Origin: Synechococcus sp. MU1617
GTDB lineage: Bacteria > Cyanobacteriota > Cyanobacteriia > PCC-6307 > Cyanobiaceae
Direction of reading: 5' to 3'
Assembly (NCBI RefSeq): GCF_020514235.1
Contig: NZ_VTLB01000002.1
Location: forward strand, 248,001 to 312,000
Length of the DNA stretch: 64,000 nt
How positions within the stretch are numbered: the first letter of the stretch is position 1; each line of letters begins with the position of its first letter. Shown piece by piece: positions 37,543-47,742 of this stretch. The notes below the pieces were generated by a model. That model saw only the letters and a program-made list of their open reading frames with translations. It was not told the origin of the DNA and ran no database searches. The position numbers were made by a program, and so were the translations under genes.

Positions 37543-38700
37543 ATGAAGGTGGTCTGTTCACAGTCCGAACTGAATGGCGCTCTGCAGTTGGTGAGCCGTG
37601 CGGTCGCCACACGCCCCACCCATCCGGTTTTGGCCAATGTGCTTCTCACCGCCGATGCCGGCAGCAACCGCCTAAGCCTCACTGGTTTTGACCTAAGCCT
37701 CGGAATTCAGACGTCTCTCGCCGCCAGCGTGGAAACCAGCGGCGCCATCACACTTCCGGCCCGGTTGCTGGGAGAGATTGTGTCCCGCTTGTCCAGCGAT
37801 TCTCCGATCACACTTGCCGTTGATGATTCCGGTGAGCAGGTTCAGCTCACCAGCCTCAGCGGCAGCTATCAGATGCGCGGCATGAGCGCCGATGACTATC
37901 CCGACCTTCCGATGGTGGAGAGCGGCATGACGCTCAAACTGCAACCTGAACGGTTGGTGCAGGCGCTCAAAGGCACCCTTTTCGCTAGCAGCGCTGATGA
38001 AGCAAAGCAACTGCTCACCGGCGTCCATCTCAAGTTCAACCAGCGGGCTCTGGAAGCGGCTGCCACCGATGGGCACCGTCTTGCCGTGCTCAATGTTGAT
38101 GATGCTCTGCAGGATGCTGCCGTAACCGACGCTGTGGATGACGAGGGTTTCGCGGTGACGCTCCCATCGCGCTCGCTGCGGGAGGTGGAGCGGCTGATGG
38201 CGTCCTGGCGGTCCGATGAACCCGTCAGTTTGTTCTGTGATCGCGGCCAGGTGGTGTTTCTTGCGGCCGACCAGATGGTCACCAGCCGCACCTTGGAAGG
38301 CACCTATCCCAATTACGGCCAGCTGATCCCTGATGGTTTCACCCGCACCTTTGGAATGGACCGTCGCGCCCTGATTGCAGCTTTGGAGCGGATTGCTGTA
38401 CTGGCTGATCAACACAACAACGTTGTGAAATTCAGCAGTCAGCCTGAGGACGGTGTTGTCCAGATCAGTGCAGATGCGCAGGATGTGGGCAGTGGCTCTG
38501 AGTCGCTTCCCGCCAACTTGGAGGGTGACGCCATGCAGATTGCCTTCAATGTTCGTTATCTGCTGGATGGCCTGAAAGCCATGGGCTCTGATCGGATTGT
38601 TCTGCATTGCAACGCGCCCACCACGCCGGCCGTGCTCCGCTCCGATGACGTGCCTGAAGCCTTCACCTATCTGGTGATGCCCGTTCAGATTCGTTCCTGA
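37543..38700 (+). CDS. dnaN: DNA polymerase III beta subunit (sliding clamp)
   Basis: The ring-shaped processivity clamp, 385 residues in three similar domains. It begins 'MKVVCSQSELNGALQLVSRA'. It contains 'PTHPVLANVLLTADAG' in domain 1 and 'GVHLKFNQRALEAAATDGHR' in domain 2, and ends 'AFTYLVMPVQIRS' in the clamp's typical C-terminal 'MP(V/M)' form. ATG 37543 has AGGA a few bases upstream. First gene to the right of the putative origin; the next gene begins one base after its stop. Confidence 0.98.
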   Translation: MKVVCSQSELNGALQLVSRAVATRPTHPVLANVLLTADAGSNRLSLTGFDLSLGIQTSLAASVETSGAITLPARLLGEIVSRLSSDSPITLAVDDSGEQVQLTSLSGSYQMRGMSADDYPDLPMVESGMTLKLQPERLVQALKGTLFASSADEAKQLLTGVHLKFNQRALEAAATDGHRLAVLNVDDALQDAAVTDAVDDEGFAVTLPSRSLREVERLMASWRSDEPVSLFCDRGQVVFLAADQMVTSRTLEGTYPNYGQLIPDGFTRTFGMDRRALIAALERIAVLADQHNNVVKFSSQPEDGVVQISADAQDVGSGSESLPANLEGDAMQIAFNVRYLLDGLKAMGSDRIVLHCNAPTTPAVLRSDDVPEAFTYLVMPVQIRS

Positions 38701-38701
38701 T

Positions 38702-39454
38702 GTGTCGCTACCGGATCAGCTGCTTCTCAGTGATCTTCTGAGTCATACGGTTCGTTGTGATCTGGGCCTGGATCACGGGCCTGGGGTCATGGCTTGGATG
38801 CATCCGCCGGTGCATCGTCTGCTGGGCTGGGTCAGCCGTCCATCAGCCTTGCGCATGTCGCGGGATGTCTGGCGTTTGAACCAGTGTTGTGGTTTGAGCG
38901 ATCAACAGGTTTTTGTGCGTGGCGAGCCGGCGGTCACCGATCAGGTGACCTTGGAGCGCTTGCCAACGCTGATGGATGCAGCCTTGCTGGACCGCGACGG
39001 TGAGCGGATCGGGAGTGTTGTTGACCTTGATTTTCGACCTGCCGATGGCGCGATTCTTCATTACCTAATCGCCCGCAGCGACCCACGTCTGCCGGGGAGT
39101 TCCCGATGGCGTTTGGCTCCCGATCGCATCCTTGATCAACAACCGGGTCAGATCCAAACCGGTCTGATGGGATTGGATGATCTGCCGATGGCCCGCGCCA
39201 GCGTTCGTCAGGATCTGCTCCAACGCACCCAACACTGGCGGGACCAGTTGCGTTCCATGGGTGACCGTGCGGGCGATCGCCTGGAGGGTTGGTTGGACGA
39301 CTCGCCCATCGATGAGCTGCGATCGGAAACCAGGCGTTCTTCGCTTGACGATGATGAACCAGAGGAGGTGTCTGGACCTGAGGTCTGGGACGACGAAAGC
39401 TGGGAAGAGACCCCCACCCGCCGCCGCCGCGAGGACGAAGACCCCTGGGTCTGA
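38702..39454 (+). CDS. PRC-barrel domain protein
   Basis: 250 residues. A PRC-barrel-like fold is suggested by '[20 protein letters not shown]' followed by '[20 protein letters not shown]', about residues 88-160. The C-terminal third is highly charged with acidic clusters ('[20 protein letters not shown]') and a final Arg-rich stretch. No membrane helix. Function unknown; PRC barrels occur in photosynthesis and RNA-processing proteins. The GTG start lies one base from the dnaN stop, so the two are translated together. I recall this dnaN-purL linker gene as conserved in marine Synechococcus. Confidence 0.75.
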   Translation: MSLPDQLLLSDLLSHTVRCDLGLDHGPGVMAWMHPPVHRLLGWVSRPSALRMSRDVWRLNQCCGLSDQQVFVRGEPAVTDQVTLERLPTLMDAALLDRDGERIGSVVDLDFRPADGAILHYLIARSDPRLPGSSRWRLAPDRILDQQPGQIQTGLMGLDDLPMARASVRQDLLQRTQHWRDQLRSMGDRAGDRLEGWLDDSPIDELRSETRRSSLDDDEPEEVSGPEVWDDESWEETPTRRRREDEDPWV

Positions 39455-39494
39455 CGGCCGGTCGGCAACACTGGTAGGAGGTGCTCCGCGATTC

Positions 39495-41801
39495 GTGGTT
39501 TCCTCCCCTGCGTACGACATAGCTGCAGCCCTGAAGCAGGAAGGGCTCAAGCCCAGTGACTGGGATGAGATTTGTCGGCGGCTTGGTCGCGAGCCGAATC
39601 GAGCTGAGCTGGGCATGTTCGGTGTGATGTGGTCCGAACACTGCTGTTATCGCAATTCCCGGCCCTTGCTGAGTGGCTTCCCCACTGAGGGACCACGCAT
39701 CCTGGTGGGCCCCGGTGAAAACGCCGGCGTGGTCGATCTCGGAGGGGGGCACCGGTTGGCTTTCAAGATCGAAAGCCACAACCACCCCTCCGCCGTCGAA
39801 CCCTTTCAGGGGGCCGCAACAGGGGTGGGCGGCATCCTGCGTGACATCTTCACGATGGGGGCCCGTCCGATTGCGCTGCTGAACGCCCTGCGCTTCGGTC
39901 CCCTTGAGGATCCCGCCAACGTTGGCCTAATGGAAGGCGTTGTGGCCGGCATTGCCCATTACGGCAACTGCGTTGGGGTGCCGACGGTGGGCGGCGAGGT
40001 GGCCTTTGATCCCTCCTATTCCGGCAATCCGCTTGTGAATGCCATGGCTCTCGGGTTGATGGAGACCGAGGAGATCGTCAAATCCGGCGCGATCGGCGTC
40101 GGCAATCCCGTGGTGTATGTGGGCAGCACCACCGGTCGGGATGGCATGGGGGGAGCCAGCTTTGCCAGCGCTGAGCTCAGTGCTGATTCCCTGGATGATC
40201 GCCCCGCAGTTCAGGTGGGGGATCCGTTTCTGGAGAAAGGGCTGATCGAAGCCTGTCTTGAGGCCTTCGCCAGTGGTGATGTGGTGGCAGCGCAGGACAT
40301 GGGCGCCGCTGGTCTGACCTGCAGCTGTTCGGAGATGGCCGCCAAAGGGGGCCTCGGGGTGGAACTGGATCTAGATCGTGTTCCGGCCCGAGAAGCCGGG
40401 ATGACGGCTTACGAGTTCCTGTTGTCGGAGTCCCAGGAACGGATGTTGTTCGTGGTGAAGGCTGGCCGGGAGGACGCATTGATGCAGCGTTTCCGTCGCT
40501 GGGGATTGCAGGCGGCGGTTGTGGGCAAGGTGCTCCAAGAACCGATTGTGCGGGTGTTGCATCACGGTGCCGTTGCCGCTGAGGTGCCGGCCACGGCTCT
40601 TGCCGATGACACCCCGATCGAAAAACATGCTCTGTTGCAGGAGCCCCCGGCAGACCTTCAGGCTCTTTGGAGCTGGACCGAGCAGGAACTTCCGGAGCTG
40701 AGCGATGCCGCCGCAGCCCTGCTTCAGCTTCTGGATGACCCCACCATTGCGAGCAAGCAGTGGGTTCACCGTCAGTACGACCAGCAGGTGCTGGCCAACA
40801 CGGTGGTCTCATCCGGTGCCGCTGATGCTGCTGTGGTGCGTCTGAGACCCCAGCAAGGCGATGGATCCATGGCCGCATCCAATCGTGGTGTTGCCGCCAC
40901 AGTGGATTGTCCCAACCGTTGGGTTGCCCTGGATCCCGAACGCGGCGCTCAGGCGGCCGTCGCAGAAGCGGCACGCAACCTGAGTTGTGTGGGGGCGGAG
41001 CCTCTGGCGGTGACCGACAACCTCAATTTCCCGTCACCGGAAACACCCAAGGGCTTCTGGCAGCTCGCTATGGCCTGTCGGGGGATCTCTGATGCCTGCC
41101 GCGCCCTCAACACACCCGTGACTGGCGGCAATGTCTCGCTCTACAACGAGACCAAACAGGATGACGGCACCATGCAACCGATCCACCCCACGCCGGTGAT
41201 CGGCATGGTTGGTTGTGTGGATGACATCAGCCGTGTGACTGGCTTGGCCTGGCAACAGCCCGGCGATGCGATCTTCCTTATCGGTGTTCCTCCGGAGGAT
41301 GGTGCCAACCCCAGCCTTGGTTTGGCGGGCAGTGCCTATCAACAACAGACCCTTGGCTCCTTGGCCGGACGACCGCCCAAGCCCGATCTTGCCGTCGAAT
41401 CAGCGGTGGGGCGTCTGGTACGTGAAGCGATTGCTCAGGGTCTGTTGGCCTCCGCCCATGACTGCAGTGATGGCGGATTGGCGGTGGCGTTGGCTGAATC
41501 CTGCATTGCCTCTGACCTCGGCATCAACGTGACGCTTTCCACAGGATCGGCGCGTCTGGAGCGGGTCCTGTTCGCTGAAGGCGGCAGTCGGGTGATTGTG
41601 TCGGTGAATGCAGCCTGCCTCCCTGCTTGGGAACAGTTGATTGGATCCAAGCCAGCGCTCTGCGTTACCCCGCTGGGCAGTGTCACCGCGGAGGCTCGAT
41701 TGGTGATCCGATCCGAGTCTTCTGTTCAGCTCGATCTTGAGGTGCAACGCTGTGCTGCTGTTTTCCGTGATGCGTTGCCCCGACGGATGCATTCGGAGTG
41801 A
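39495..41801 (+). CDS. purL: Phosphoribosylformylglycinamidine synthase subunit PurL
   Basis: The ATP-dependent synthetase subunit that works with PurQ and PurS in the fourth step of purine synthesis. At 768 residues it is the 'small' PurL type. Motifs are '[20 protein letters not shown]' near the N-terminus, '[20 protein letters not shown]', '[13 protein letters not shown]' and '[18 protein letters not shown]'. The frame stays open a further 318 bases upstream but overlaps the PRC gene there. GTG 39495 gives '[18 protein letters not shown]' and a family-like length. AGGAGG at about 39477 is somewhat far (12 bases). A terminator follows before purF. Confidence 0.95.
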   Translation: MVSSPAYDIAAALKQEGLKPSDWDEICRRLGREPNRAELGMFGVMWSEHCCYRNSRPLLSGFPTEGPRILVGPGENAGVVDLGGGHRLAFKIESHNHPSAVEPFQGAATGVGGILRDIFTMGARPIALLNALRFGPLEDPANVGLMEGVVAGIAHYGNCVGVPTVGGEVAFDPSYSGNPLVNAMALGLMETEEIVKSGAIGVGNPVVYVGSTTGRDGMGGASFASAELSADSLDDRPAVQVGDPFLEKGLIEACLEAFASGDVVAAQDMGAAGLTCSCSEMAAKGGLGVELDLDRVPAREAGMTAYEFLLSESQERMLFVVKAGREDALMQRFRRWGLQAAVVGKVLQEPIVRVLHHGAVAAEVPATALADDTPIEKHALLQEPPADLQALWSWTEQELPELSDAAAALLQLLDDPTIASKQWVHRQYDQQVLANTVVSSGAADAAVVRLRPQQGDGSMAASNRGVAATVDCPNRWVALDPERGAQAAVAEAARNLSCVGAEPLAVTDNLNFPSPETPKGFWQLAMACRGISDACRALNTPVTGGNVSLYNETKQDDGTMQPIHPTPVIGMVGCVDDISRVTGLAWQQPGDAIFLIGVPPEDGANPSLGLAGSAYQQQTLGSLAGRPPKPDLAVESAVGRLVREAIAQGLLASAHDCSDGGLAVALAESCIASDLGINVTLSTGSARLERVLFAEGGSRVIVSVNAACLPAWEQLIGSKPALCVTPLGSVTAEARLVIRSESSVQLDLEVQRCAAVFRDALPRRMHSE

Positions 41802-41805
41802 TTGA

Positions 41806-41833
41806 GTCAGGCGTTGCCTGACGGTTGTTTTTT
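41806..41833 (+). terminator. Terminator or attenuator between purL and purF
   Basis: GTCAGGC (41806-41812), loop GTT, and GCCTGAC (41816-41822) form a perfect seven-pair stem. GGTTG then precedes six T (41828-41833). Only 27 bases separate it from the purF ATG, so it may attenuate read-through, or overlap the purF promoter, instead of simply ending an operon. Confidence 0.8.
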
Positions 41834-41860
41834 CCTTATCTATCTGACTTCGGATTCATC

Positions 41861-43318
41861 ATGTGCGGCATTATCGGAATGTTCTGTGTTGATTCAGTCA
41901 ACCAACAGATCTACGACAATCTGCTTCTGCTTCAGCACCGTGGTCAGGACTCGGCAGGGATTGTCACGATGGACAATCACACCTTCCATGTACACAAACA
42001 AAGGGGACGTGTGCGTGAAGCCTTTCGCACTCGAGATATGCGAAAGCTGTTGGGTAATGCCGGGATCGGTCACGTTCGCTATGCCACCCGTGGCGCTGCT
42101 GCGTCAGAAGAGGAAGTTCAGCCGTTCTATGTGAATGCCCCCTATGGCATCACTTTTGTTCATAACGGCAATCTCACCAACACCCATCAGCTTGAGCAGG
42201 ATCTGTTCAAGATTGATCGTCGTCACACCAATTCGAGTAGCGATACGGAGATGCTGGTCAATGTGTTGGCCACGGAGATTCAATCTCAACTCACAGGCGG
42301 TGATTTGACACCGGATCAGTTGTTTAATGCGGTGGCGTCATTGCATCACCGCGTTCAGGGCTCCTATGCATCGATCGCTTTGATCGCGGGCCATGGAATG
42401 CTGGCCTTCCGGGATCCCTATGGAATTCGCCCCCTGATTCTCGGCAGGCGATTCTCTGAACAGGGTCGTGAGGAGTGGATTGTCGCCAGTGAATCGTTGG
42501 TGATTGAAAACAGTGGCTACGAGATCGTTCGCGATGTTGACCCTGGCGAGGCGGTGTTCATTGACGTTGATTTGAACTTGCACCAGCGTCAGTGTGCCGA
42601 GTCTCCTCGGTTAATTCCCTGTGCTTTTGAGTACGTGTATTTGGCGCGGCCGGATTCCGTCATGAACGGAATTTCGGTTTATGAGTCGCGGCTGCGGATG
42701 GGTGATCGTTTGGCTCAAACTATTGCCGCAACGTTGCCGGCTGGTGATATCGATGTTGTGATGCCGATTCCTGATTCGGCAAGGCCTTCGGCGATGCAGG
42801 TGGCTAAGCAATTGGGGCTTGAGTATCGCGAAGGTTTTTATAAGAACCGCTATGTTGGCCGCACTTTCATCATGCCGGGTCAAGCTGAACGGAAGAAATC
42901 TGTGCGGCAGAAACTCAACGCTCTCGGCACTGAATTTGCCGGAAAGAATGTCTTGATTGTCGACGATTCGATTGTACGTGGTACAACGTCCCGCGAGATT
43001 GTTCAAATGGCACGCAGCGCTGGTGCCAACAAGGTGACGTTTACATCGGCTGCTCCTCCGGTTCGCTATCCCAATGTTTATGGGATCAACATGCCGACTC
43101 GGGCGGAACTTCTTGCCCACGGTCGAACAAGTGATGAGATTTCAGATATTCTTGGTGCTGATCATGTTGTTTATCAGACCGTTGAGAACTTGTTAGAAAG
43201 CATTGTTGAGAAAACTGAGATCAAGGATCTCGAGATGTCTTGTTTTGATGGCCATTATGTGACCGGTGGAATCGACGAAGATTATTTTCAATGGCTGGAG
43301 CAGAATTGCAGCTCCTGA
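41861..43318 (+). CDS. purF: Amidophosphoribosyltransferase (glutamine PRPP amidotransferase)
   Basis: The first committed step of purine synthesis. 485 residues. The Ntn glutaminase starts directly with the nucleophile, 'MCGIIGMFCVDSV', without a propeptide. The PRPP site is 'VLIVDDSIVRGTTSREIVQ'. Cysteines in 'CAFEYVYLARPDSV' and 'MSCFDGHYVTG' fit the Fe-S-containing Bacillus type. ATG 41861 is chosen; the frame reaches 41825 but with no conserved residues. The gene is markedly AT-rich: the 120 bases 43141-43260 are about 38% G+C by my count, against 62% for a 60-base line of purL. Confidence 0.96.
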   Translation: MCGIIGMFCVDSVNQQIYDNLLLLQHRGQDSAGIVTMDNHTFHVHKQRGRVREAFRTRDMRKLLGNAGIGHVRYATRGAAASEEEVQPFYVNAPYGITFVHNGNLTNTHQLEQDLFKIDRRHTNSSSDTEMLVNVLATEIQSQLTGGDLTPDQLFNAVASLHHRVQGSYASIALIAGHGMLAFRDPYGIRPLILGRRFSEQGREEWIVASESLVIENSGYEIVRDVDPGEAVFIDVDLNLHQRQCAESPRLIPCAFEYVYLARPDSVMNGISVYESRLRMGDRLAQTIAATLPAGDIDVVMPIPDSARPSAMQVAKQLGLEYREGFYKNRYVGRTFIMPGQAERKKSVRQKLNALGTEFAGKNVLIVDDSIVRGTTSREIVQMARSAGANKVTFTSAAPPVRYPNVYGINMPTRAELLAHGRTSDEISDILGADHVVYQTVENLLESIVEKTEIKDLEMSCFDGHYVTGGIDEDYFQWLEQNCSS

Positions 43319-43325
43319 TTGGGGG

Positions 43326-45794
43326 TTAGGGATTCGGTTGAATGGCGTTAATCACTTCAACGATGGTTTCTCCGACCTGAAGAGACGTTTGTTCCGTCAG
43401 TTTTTCTCCGGGGTTTGAGATGTTGGTGTCTTCCGGATCCAAGCGTCCGTGACGGTCTTTGCTGGTGCGCACACCGATCAGTCCTGTTCCAGCGCTGATA
43501 CCGACTAAGCGATCAGATTCCGCATCAAGCTGCACGGCCATGCTGCCGAGATCGCCCCGTTGGTTGTAGCGCAGGCCTGAACAGTCGATTCGTGCGATCA
43601 ATCCCCTTTGGCTGAACAGCATTAGTGGTGTTTGTTCCGTGCAGATGGCTCCGACGATTTGTTCCCCGGGCAGCAATCGCATGGTCATGGGTCCCTGCGC
43701 CAATCGACCCATCAAAGGGAGCGCTTCCTCAGTGACTCGCAGTCGCAGCAGGCGACCAATGTCGCTCATCAGCATCAGTGTTCCTTGGTCGCGACAGATC
43801 ACTGCACTATTGAGCTCGACGCCCTCTTTCAATTTGAGAACGCTGGTGGCCCGACCGGATAGGTCCACCACTTCGCTGAGGGGAAGTCGCTTGAAACGAC
43901 CATCGCTGCTGAGCAAGCCCAGACTTAAGGTCTCGATGTTTTGTCTGGGCAATGACAGCAGCGAAACGATCGTGTCTCCGTCGAGTCCGGTGGGAAGGAA
44001 ACGCTCCACTGGGCCCGGCTGTTGTCCTGCAAACTCCCAGCGCACTTGGGCAATGCGTCCGCTCGCACTCACGGCCAGCAGCCGTGGTGGTGGTTCGATT
44101 GGCAAGATCACGCGCGCTGGAGATGGTGCATCACCAATGGGGCAAGGATCATTGAGGTGCAGCCGGCCCAGCACCTGAGGGCTGACGATTTTCACTTGTC
44201 CATCGGCCTGGATCAGAACTCGACCATCTCCGGGCAATGCGGCCAGGGCCTGCTGACGCAGCAGTTCTGTGTTCGGTCGTTGGCTGGCTGCCCGTTCGGC
44301 TATCAGGGCATCACCGCCCTCCACCAGGCGGGTTCGACGCGGGGTGCTGAAGCGTTTTTTCAATGCTTTGAGCTCTGTCACCATCGCCTCCAGCAGCTGA
44401 TCCCGGTTGTCCAAGAGCAACTTGAGCCGTTGACGTTCCGCCCGAAGCTCCTCAAGCTCCTGGCGCAGGCTTTCCTGTTCGAGTCCGGTCAGACGCCTCA
44501 GGGGCATGGCCAACACCGCATCCGCCTGCCGTTCGCTGAGGTCGAGGCGCACCATCAGGCTGGCGCGGGCTGAGGCGGCGTCATTCGCCTCCTGAATCAT
44601 GGCGATCACGGCCTGAAGACTGTTCAGGGCTGTGATCAGTCCTTCCACCACCTCAAGCCGGTCTTCGGTCTTGCGCAGGGCATGACTGGTGCGCCGGATC
44701 AGGGTCAGTTCCCTGAAATCGAGGAAGGTCTGGAGCAGTTGGCGCAGAGACAGCTGCTGGGGGTGTCCATCCACAAGGGCCAGCAGGATCGCTCCAAAGT
44801 TGCTCTGCAGCGCCGTTCGACGCTGCAGATCCTTCAGCACCTTCTCCGGATCCGCATCGCGGCGCAGCTCCACCACCACGCGCATGCCTTCGCGGTCGCT
44901 TTCGTCCCGGATGTCGGCGATTCCGCCGATCTTGCCGTCGTTGACGGATTCCGCCAGTTTTTCAATCCAGCCGGCCTTGCTGAGCTGGTAGGGCAGTTCC
45001 GTGACCACAACGGCATTGCGTTTATGGCGCCCCTTGCCGAGTTGCACTTCTTCGGTGTGGGCGACGCCGCGCATCGGGATGCTGCCGCGGCCGTGCAGAT
45101 AGGTGTCTCGTAGGCCTGAGCTGATCAGCACCTCACCACCTGTGGGGAAGTCGGGCCCTGGGATCAGTTCCAGAAGTTTGTCGTCACTCAGCTCCGGCTT
45201 GTGGATCAGGGCGATCAGGCCATCCACCACCTCTCCCAGATTGTGCGGGGGGATGCTGGTGGCCATGCCGACGGCGATACCGGAGCAACCGTTCAGCAGC
45301 AGGAAGGGAAGCTGGGCCGGAAGAACGGTGGGTTCCTGTTGGGATCCATCGAAGTTCGGCGCAAAATCAACGGTGTCTTCACCGATCTCCTCAAGCATTG
45401 CCTGATGGGAGATCGGCGCCAGGCGGGTTTCGGTGTACCGCATCGCCGCCGGTGGGTCGTCGTCCACTGAGCCGAAATTGCCGTGGCCGTCGAGCAGGGG
45501 ATGACGGCTGGAGAAGGTCTGAACAAGCCGCACTAGGGCGTCATAGACCGCTTGATCACCGTGAGGGTGGTACTTGCCCAGCACGTCACCGACGACCCTC
45601 GCGCACTTGCGGTAGGGACGGTCTGGGGTAAGACCCAGTTCCTGCATCGCGTAGAGGATGCGTCGCTGTACAGGCTTGAGACCATCGCGGGCATCGGGCA
45701 ACGCCCGACCCACGATCACGCTCATCGCGTATTCGAGGTAGGAGCGCTGCATCTCCTGATGCAGGGCGATCGGTTGAACGCGCTCCTCAGCCAT
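43326..45794 (-). CDS. Type IIA DNA topoisomerase subunit A (gyrA/parC-like)
   Basis: The breakage-reunion subunit of gyrase or topoisomerase IV, 822 residues. '[20 protein letters not shown]', '[17 protein letters not shown]' and the catalytic tyrosine in '[14 protein letters not shown]' are intact. The C-terminal beta-pinwheel region has '[12 protein letters not shown]' but no clear QRRGGKG GyrA box, the motif needed for DNA wrapping and negative supercoiling. I therefore lean towards a ParC-like decatenase, or a second GyrA-type protein, and leave the symbol open. ATG 45794. It converges on purF with a seven-base gap. Confidence 0.92.
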   Translation of the reverse strand: MAEERVQPIALHQEMQRSYLEYAMSVIVGRALPDARDGLKPVQRRILYAMQELGLTPDRPYRKCARVVGDVLGKYHPHGDQAVYDALVRLVQTFSSRHPLLDGHGNFGSVDDDPPAAMRYTETRLAPISHQAMLEEIGEDTVDFAPNFDGSQQEPTVLPAQLPFLLLNGCSGIAVGMATSIPPHNLGEVVDGLIALIHKPELSDDKLLELIPGPDFPTGGEVLISSGLRDTYLHGRGSIPMRGVAHTEEVQLGKGRHKRNAVVVTELPYQLSKAGWIEKLAESVNDGKIGGIADIRDESDREGMRVVVELRRDADPEKVLKDLQRRTALQSNFGAILLALVDGHPQQLSLRQLLQTFLDFRELTLIRRTSHALRKTEDRLEVVEGLITALNSLQAVIAMIQEANDAASARASLMVRLDLSERQADAVLAMPLRRLTGLEQESLRQELEELRAERQRLKLLLDNRDQLLEAMVTELKALKKRFSTPRRTRLVEGGDALIAERAASQRPNTELLRQQALAALPGDGRVLIQADGQVKIVSPQVLGRLHLNDPCPIGDAPSPARVILPIEPPPRLLAVSASGRIAQVRWEFAGQQPGPVERFLPTGLDGDTIVSLLSLPRQNIETLSLGLLSSDGRFKRLPLSEVVDLSGRATSVLKLKEGVELNSAVICRDQGTLMLMSDIGRLLRLRVTEEALPLMGRLAQGPMTMRLLPGEQIVGAICTEQTPLMLFSQRGLIARIDCSGLRYNQRGDLGSMAVQLDAESDRLVGISAGTGLIGVRTSKDRHGRLDPEDTNISNPGEKLTEQTSLQVGETIVEVINAIQPNP

Positions 45795-45839
45795 TCGGTC
45801 TGTCGCTCTCCGACCGGAAGGCGCTCAGCCTACAGATGA

Positions 45840-46721
45840 TCACTGGCTTTTCTTCCACGTTGCGTTGGCTTGAGCCCGTTCCACGATGTTGGTGAGCTCC
45901 GTCTCGCTCAGCAATTGTGCCGTCGCCTCACGGATGCGCACCCCCCAAAGCTGTTCGGCTTGATGCAGGGGCAAGACGTAGTTGGGGTTCTGGGCCAACG
46001 CTGTGGAAGCCAGCTGAATTGCCTCGGTCTGCTCACCCTGTTGATGCAGCGCTGCGGCCAGAGCCAGCATCGGTTCCGCGTTGGGCTCCAGCTTCAACAC
46101 CCGGCGCCAACGCCGCACGGCTTCCTGACGCTGGCCCATCTCAAAAAGCACTAGGGCTTGGTTGTTCAGGGCTTCCCAGAACTCCGGTTTTAGAGCGGTG
46201 GCTTTTTCGAACGACTTCAGGGCCAGAGGGAGTACGCCCTGCATGATTCTGGCGTTGCCAAGGTCGAAATAGGCCGAAGCGTTGTTCGGATCCAATTGGA
46301 GTCCGCGGGTAATTAAGGGAACGGCATCGTTCGGTCGCTCTGCCCGAAGGGCGATCGCTGCTTCGGCGAACCACAGGCCGGCTTTTTCAGGATTCAGCTG
46401 CTTGGCGCGGGCCAAAGACCGGCTTGCGTCCTTGAGGTTGTTGTTGCGGAGTTGAGCCTCCGCCAGGATCGACCAGAACCGTTCGTCATTTGGGTTGAGC
46501 CGCACCGCCAGAGCCGCGAGTCGTGCCGCGTCCTTGGCTTGCCCCAGCTGCAGCAGCTGGGCAGCAGTCCGTCCGATGCCGATCGATGAGCCCTTGAGCT
46601 CCTCCTCGGTGGGTAGGTAGACGTAGGGGATCAGGGCGTTGGCTGCTGGGGCGCCGAACCAACTCCCCAGAACGACCAGTGCAGCCGCCAGCGTTTGACG
46701 GAAGCCAATTCGACGCAGCAC
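45840..46721 (-). CDS. Exported tetratricopeptide-repeat protein
   Basis: 293 residues. The N-terminal signal or anchor ('TLAAALVVLGSWFGAPAANA') is followed by about six TPR units from residue 50 onwards, such as 'AARLAALAVRLNPNDERFWS', 'NASAYFDLGNARIMQGVLPL' and 'WEALNNQALVLFEMGQRQEA'. Likely a scaffold for a thylakoid-lumen or periplasmic complex; no partner can be named. The open frame extends 414 bases upstream, antiparallel to nothing but overlapping queG in another frame. GTG 46721, just after the queG stop, is the most sensible start. Confidence 0.82.
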   Translation of the reverse strand: MLRRIGFRQTLAAALVVLGSWFGAPAANALIPYVYLPTEEELKGSSIGIGRTAAQLLQLGQAKDAARLAALAVRLNPNDERFWSILAEAQLRNNNLKDASRSLARAKQLNPEKAGLWFAEAAIALRAERPNDAVPLITRGLQLDPNNASAYFDLGNARIMQGVLPLALKSFEKATALKPEFWEALNNQALVLFEMGQRQEAVRRWRRVLKLEPNAEPMLALAAALHQQGEQTEAIQLASTALAQNPNYVLPLHQAEQLWGVRIREATAQLLSETELTNIVERAQANATWKKSQ

Positions 46722-46740
46722 TGGAGCAAGGGTTGAGTCG

Positions 46741-47706
46741 CTAAAGCGTAGGTGTGGGATCCGGTTGTGCTGCAGCGGCGTTGCGTCGCCACATCCAGGG
46801 TTTGATCCGTCGCAACGCCGACCCCCGCAGGTTTTGGTCCCAGACGCTGTCATCCCAGGTCTGGATCTGCTCCTTGTGCAGATTGAGCAGCCATGGGCGT
46901 GGCTGCATTTCGGGATCGCTGCTCTGGGGCAAGCTTCGATGATTCCAGGGGCAGACGTCCTGGCAGATGTCGCACCCGGCCACCCATGGTCCAAGGGCGG
47001 CGCGAATGTTCTCCGGTAGGTCGTCCTCACGATTTTCGATCGTGTGAAAGGCCAAGCATCGCCTTGCATCCACCACAAATGGTTCGTGAATCGCATCCGT
47101 GGGGCAGGCATCGATGCAGGCGCTGCAGCGTCCACAGAGGCTGCGGGCTGGTGTGTCGGCGTCCAAAGGCTCTGTGGTCAGCAGATGGCCGATCACCATC
47201 CACGAGCCCCTTTCGGGGTGAATCAGATTGCTGTGCTTGCCGATCCAGCCAAGACCGGCTTCCTCAGCCCAGGCCTTATCCAGCAGCGGTGTTGCGTCAA
47301 CACAGGCGCGCCAGCCGCAGTCTGGCCGTTGTTCCGAAAGCCAGCGGCCGATCCGTCGCAGCCGTTGATCCACAACCCGGTGATAGTCCCGTCCCCAGCC
47401 GTAGCGGGCGACCTTGAGGGAGCCGGGCGAGGGTTGGGCGTCGACGTAATAGTTGAGGCCAACGGCGAGCACGCTATTGGCTCCGTCCAACAGAAGCCTG
47501 GGGTCTCGCCGTCGTGGGGCCGCCATCCAAGCCATGTCGGCTTGATCGCCATGGTCCAACCAGCGCTGCAGGGCTTGAGTGCGCAGCTGCAGCCGTGGAC
47601 TTCCCGGAATCCTGGCAATGCCAACGGGACTGAAGCCTTCCTCAGCAGCGCGACGCTTCAGAGCCTGACTCAACAGCGTTTGTTGATCGGTGACATGCCC
47701 TTGCAT
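46741..47706 (-). CDS. queG: Epoxyqueuosine reductase
   Basis: Reduces epoxyqueuosine to queuosine in tRNA anticodons, the last step of Q modification, using cobalamin and two 4Fe-4S clusters. 321 residues. Cluster motifs are 'CGRCSACIDACPTDAI' and 'CDICQDVCPWN'. The N-terminal cobalamin-binding part includes 'GFSPVGIARI' and 'WIGKHSNLIHPERGSW'. E. coli QueG is about 380 residues; the C-terminal HEAT-like repeat is shortened here. ATG 47706; it diverges from the HpsJ-like gene across only 36 bases. Confidence 0.94.
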   Translation of the reverse strand: MQGHVTDQQTLLSQALKRRAAEEGFSPVGIARIPGSPRLQLRTQALQRWLDHGDQADMAWMAAPRRRDPRLLLDGANSVLAVGLNYYVDAQPSPGSLKVARYGWGRDYHRVVDQRLRRIGRWLSEQRPDCGWRACVDATPLLDKAWAEEAGLGWIGKHSNLIHPERGSWMVIGHLLTTEPLDADTPARSLCGRCSACIDACPTDAIHEPFVVDARRCLAFHTIENREDDLPENIRAALGPWVAGCDICQDVCPWNHRSLPQSSDPEMQPRPWLLNLHKEQIQTWDDSVWDQNLRGSALRRIKPWMWRRNAAAAQPDPTPTL

Positions 47707-47742
47707 CGACCTTAGGGTTGGGCGCTTATCAGCATCTTCTCT

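Noticed and set aside
39177-39494. 106-codon upstream extension of purL
   Set aside because: Overlaps the PRC-barrel gene in another frame and has no similarity to PurL N-termini.
46722-47135. 138-codon upstream extension of the TPR gene
   Set aside because: Runs through the iron-sulfur motifs of queG in another frame; the signal peptide near GTG 46721 marks the likely start.
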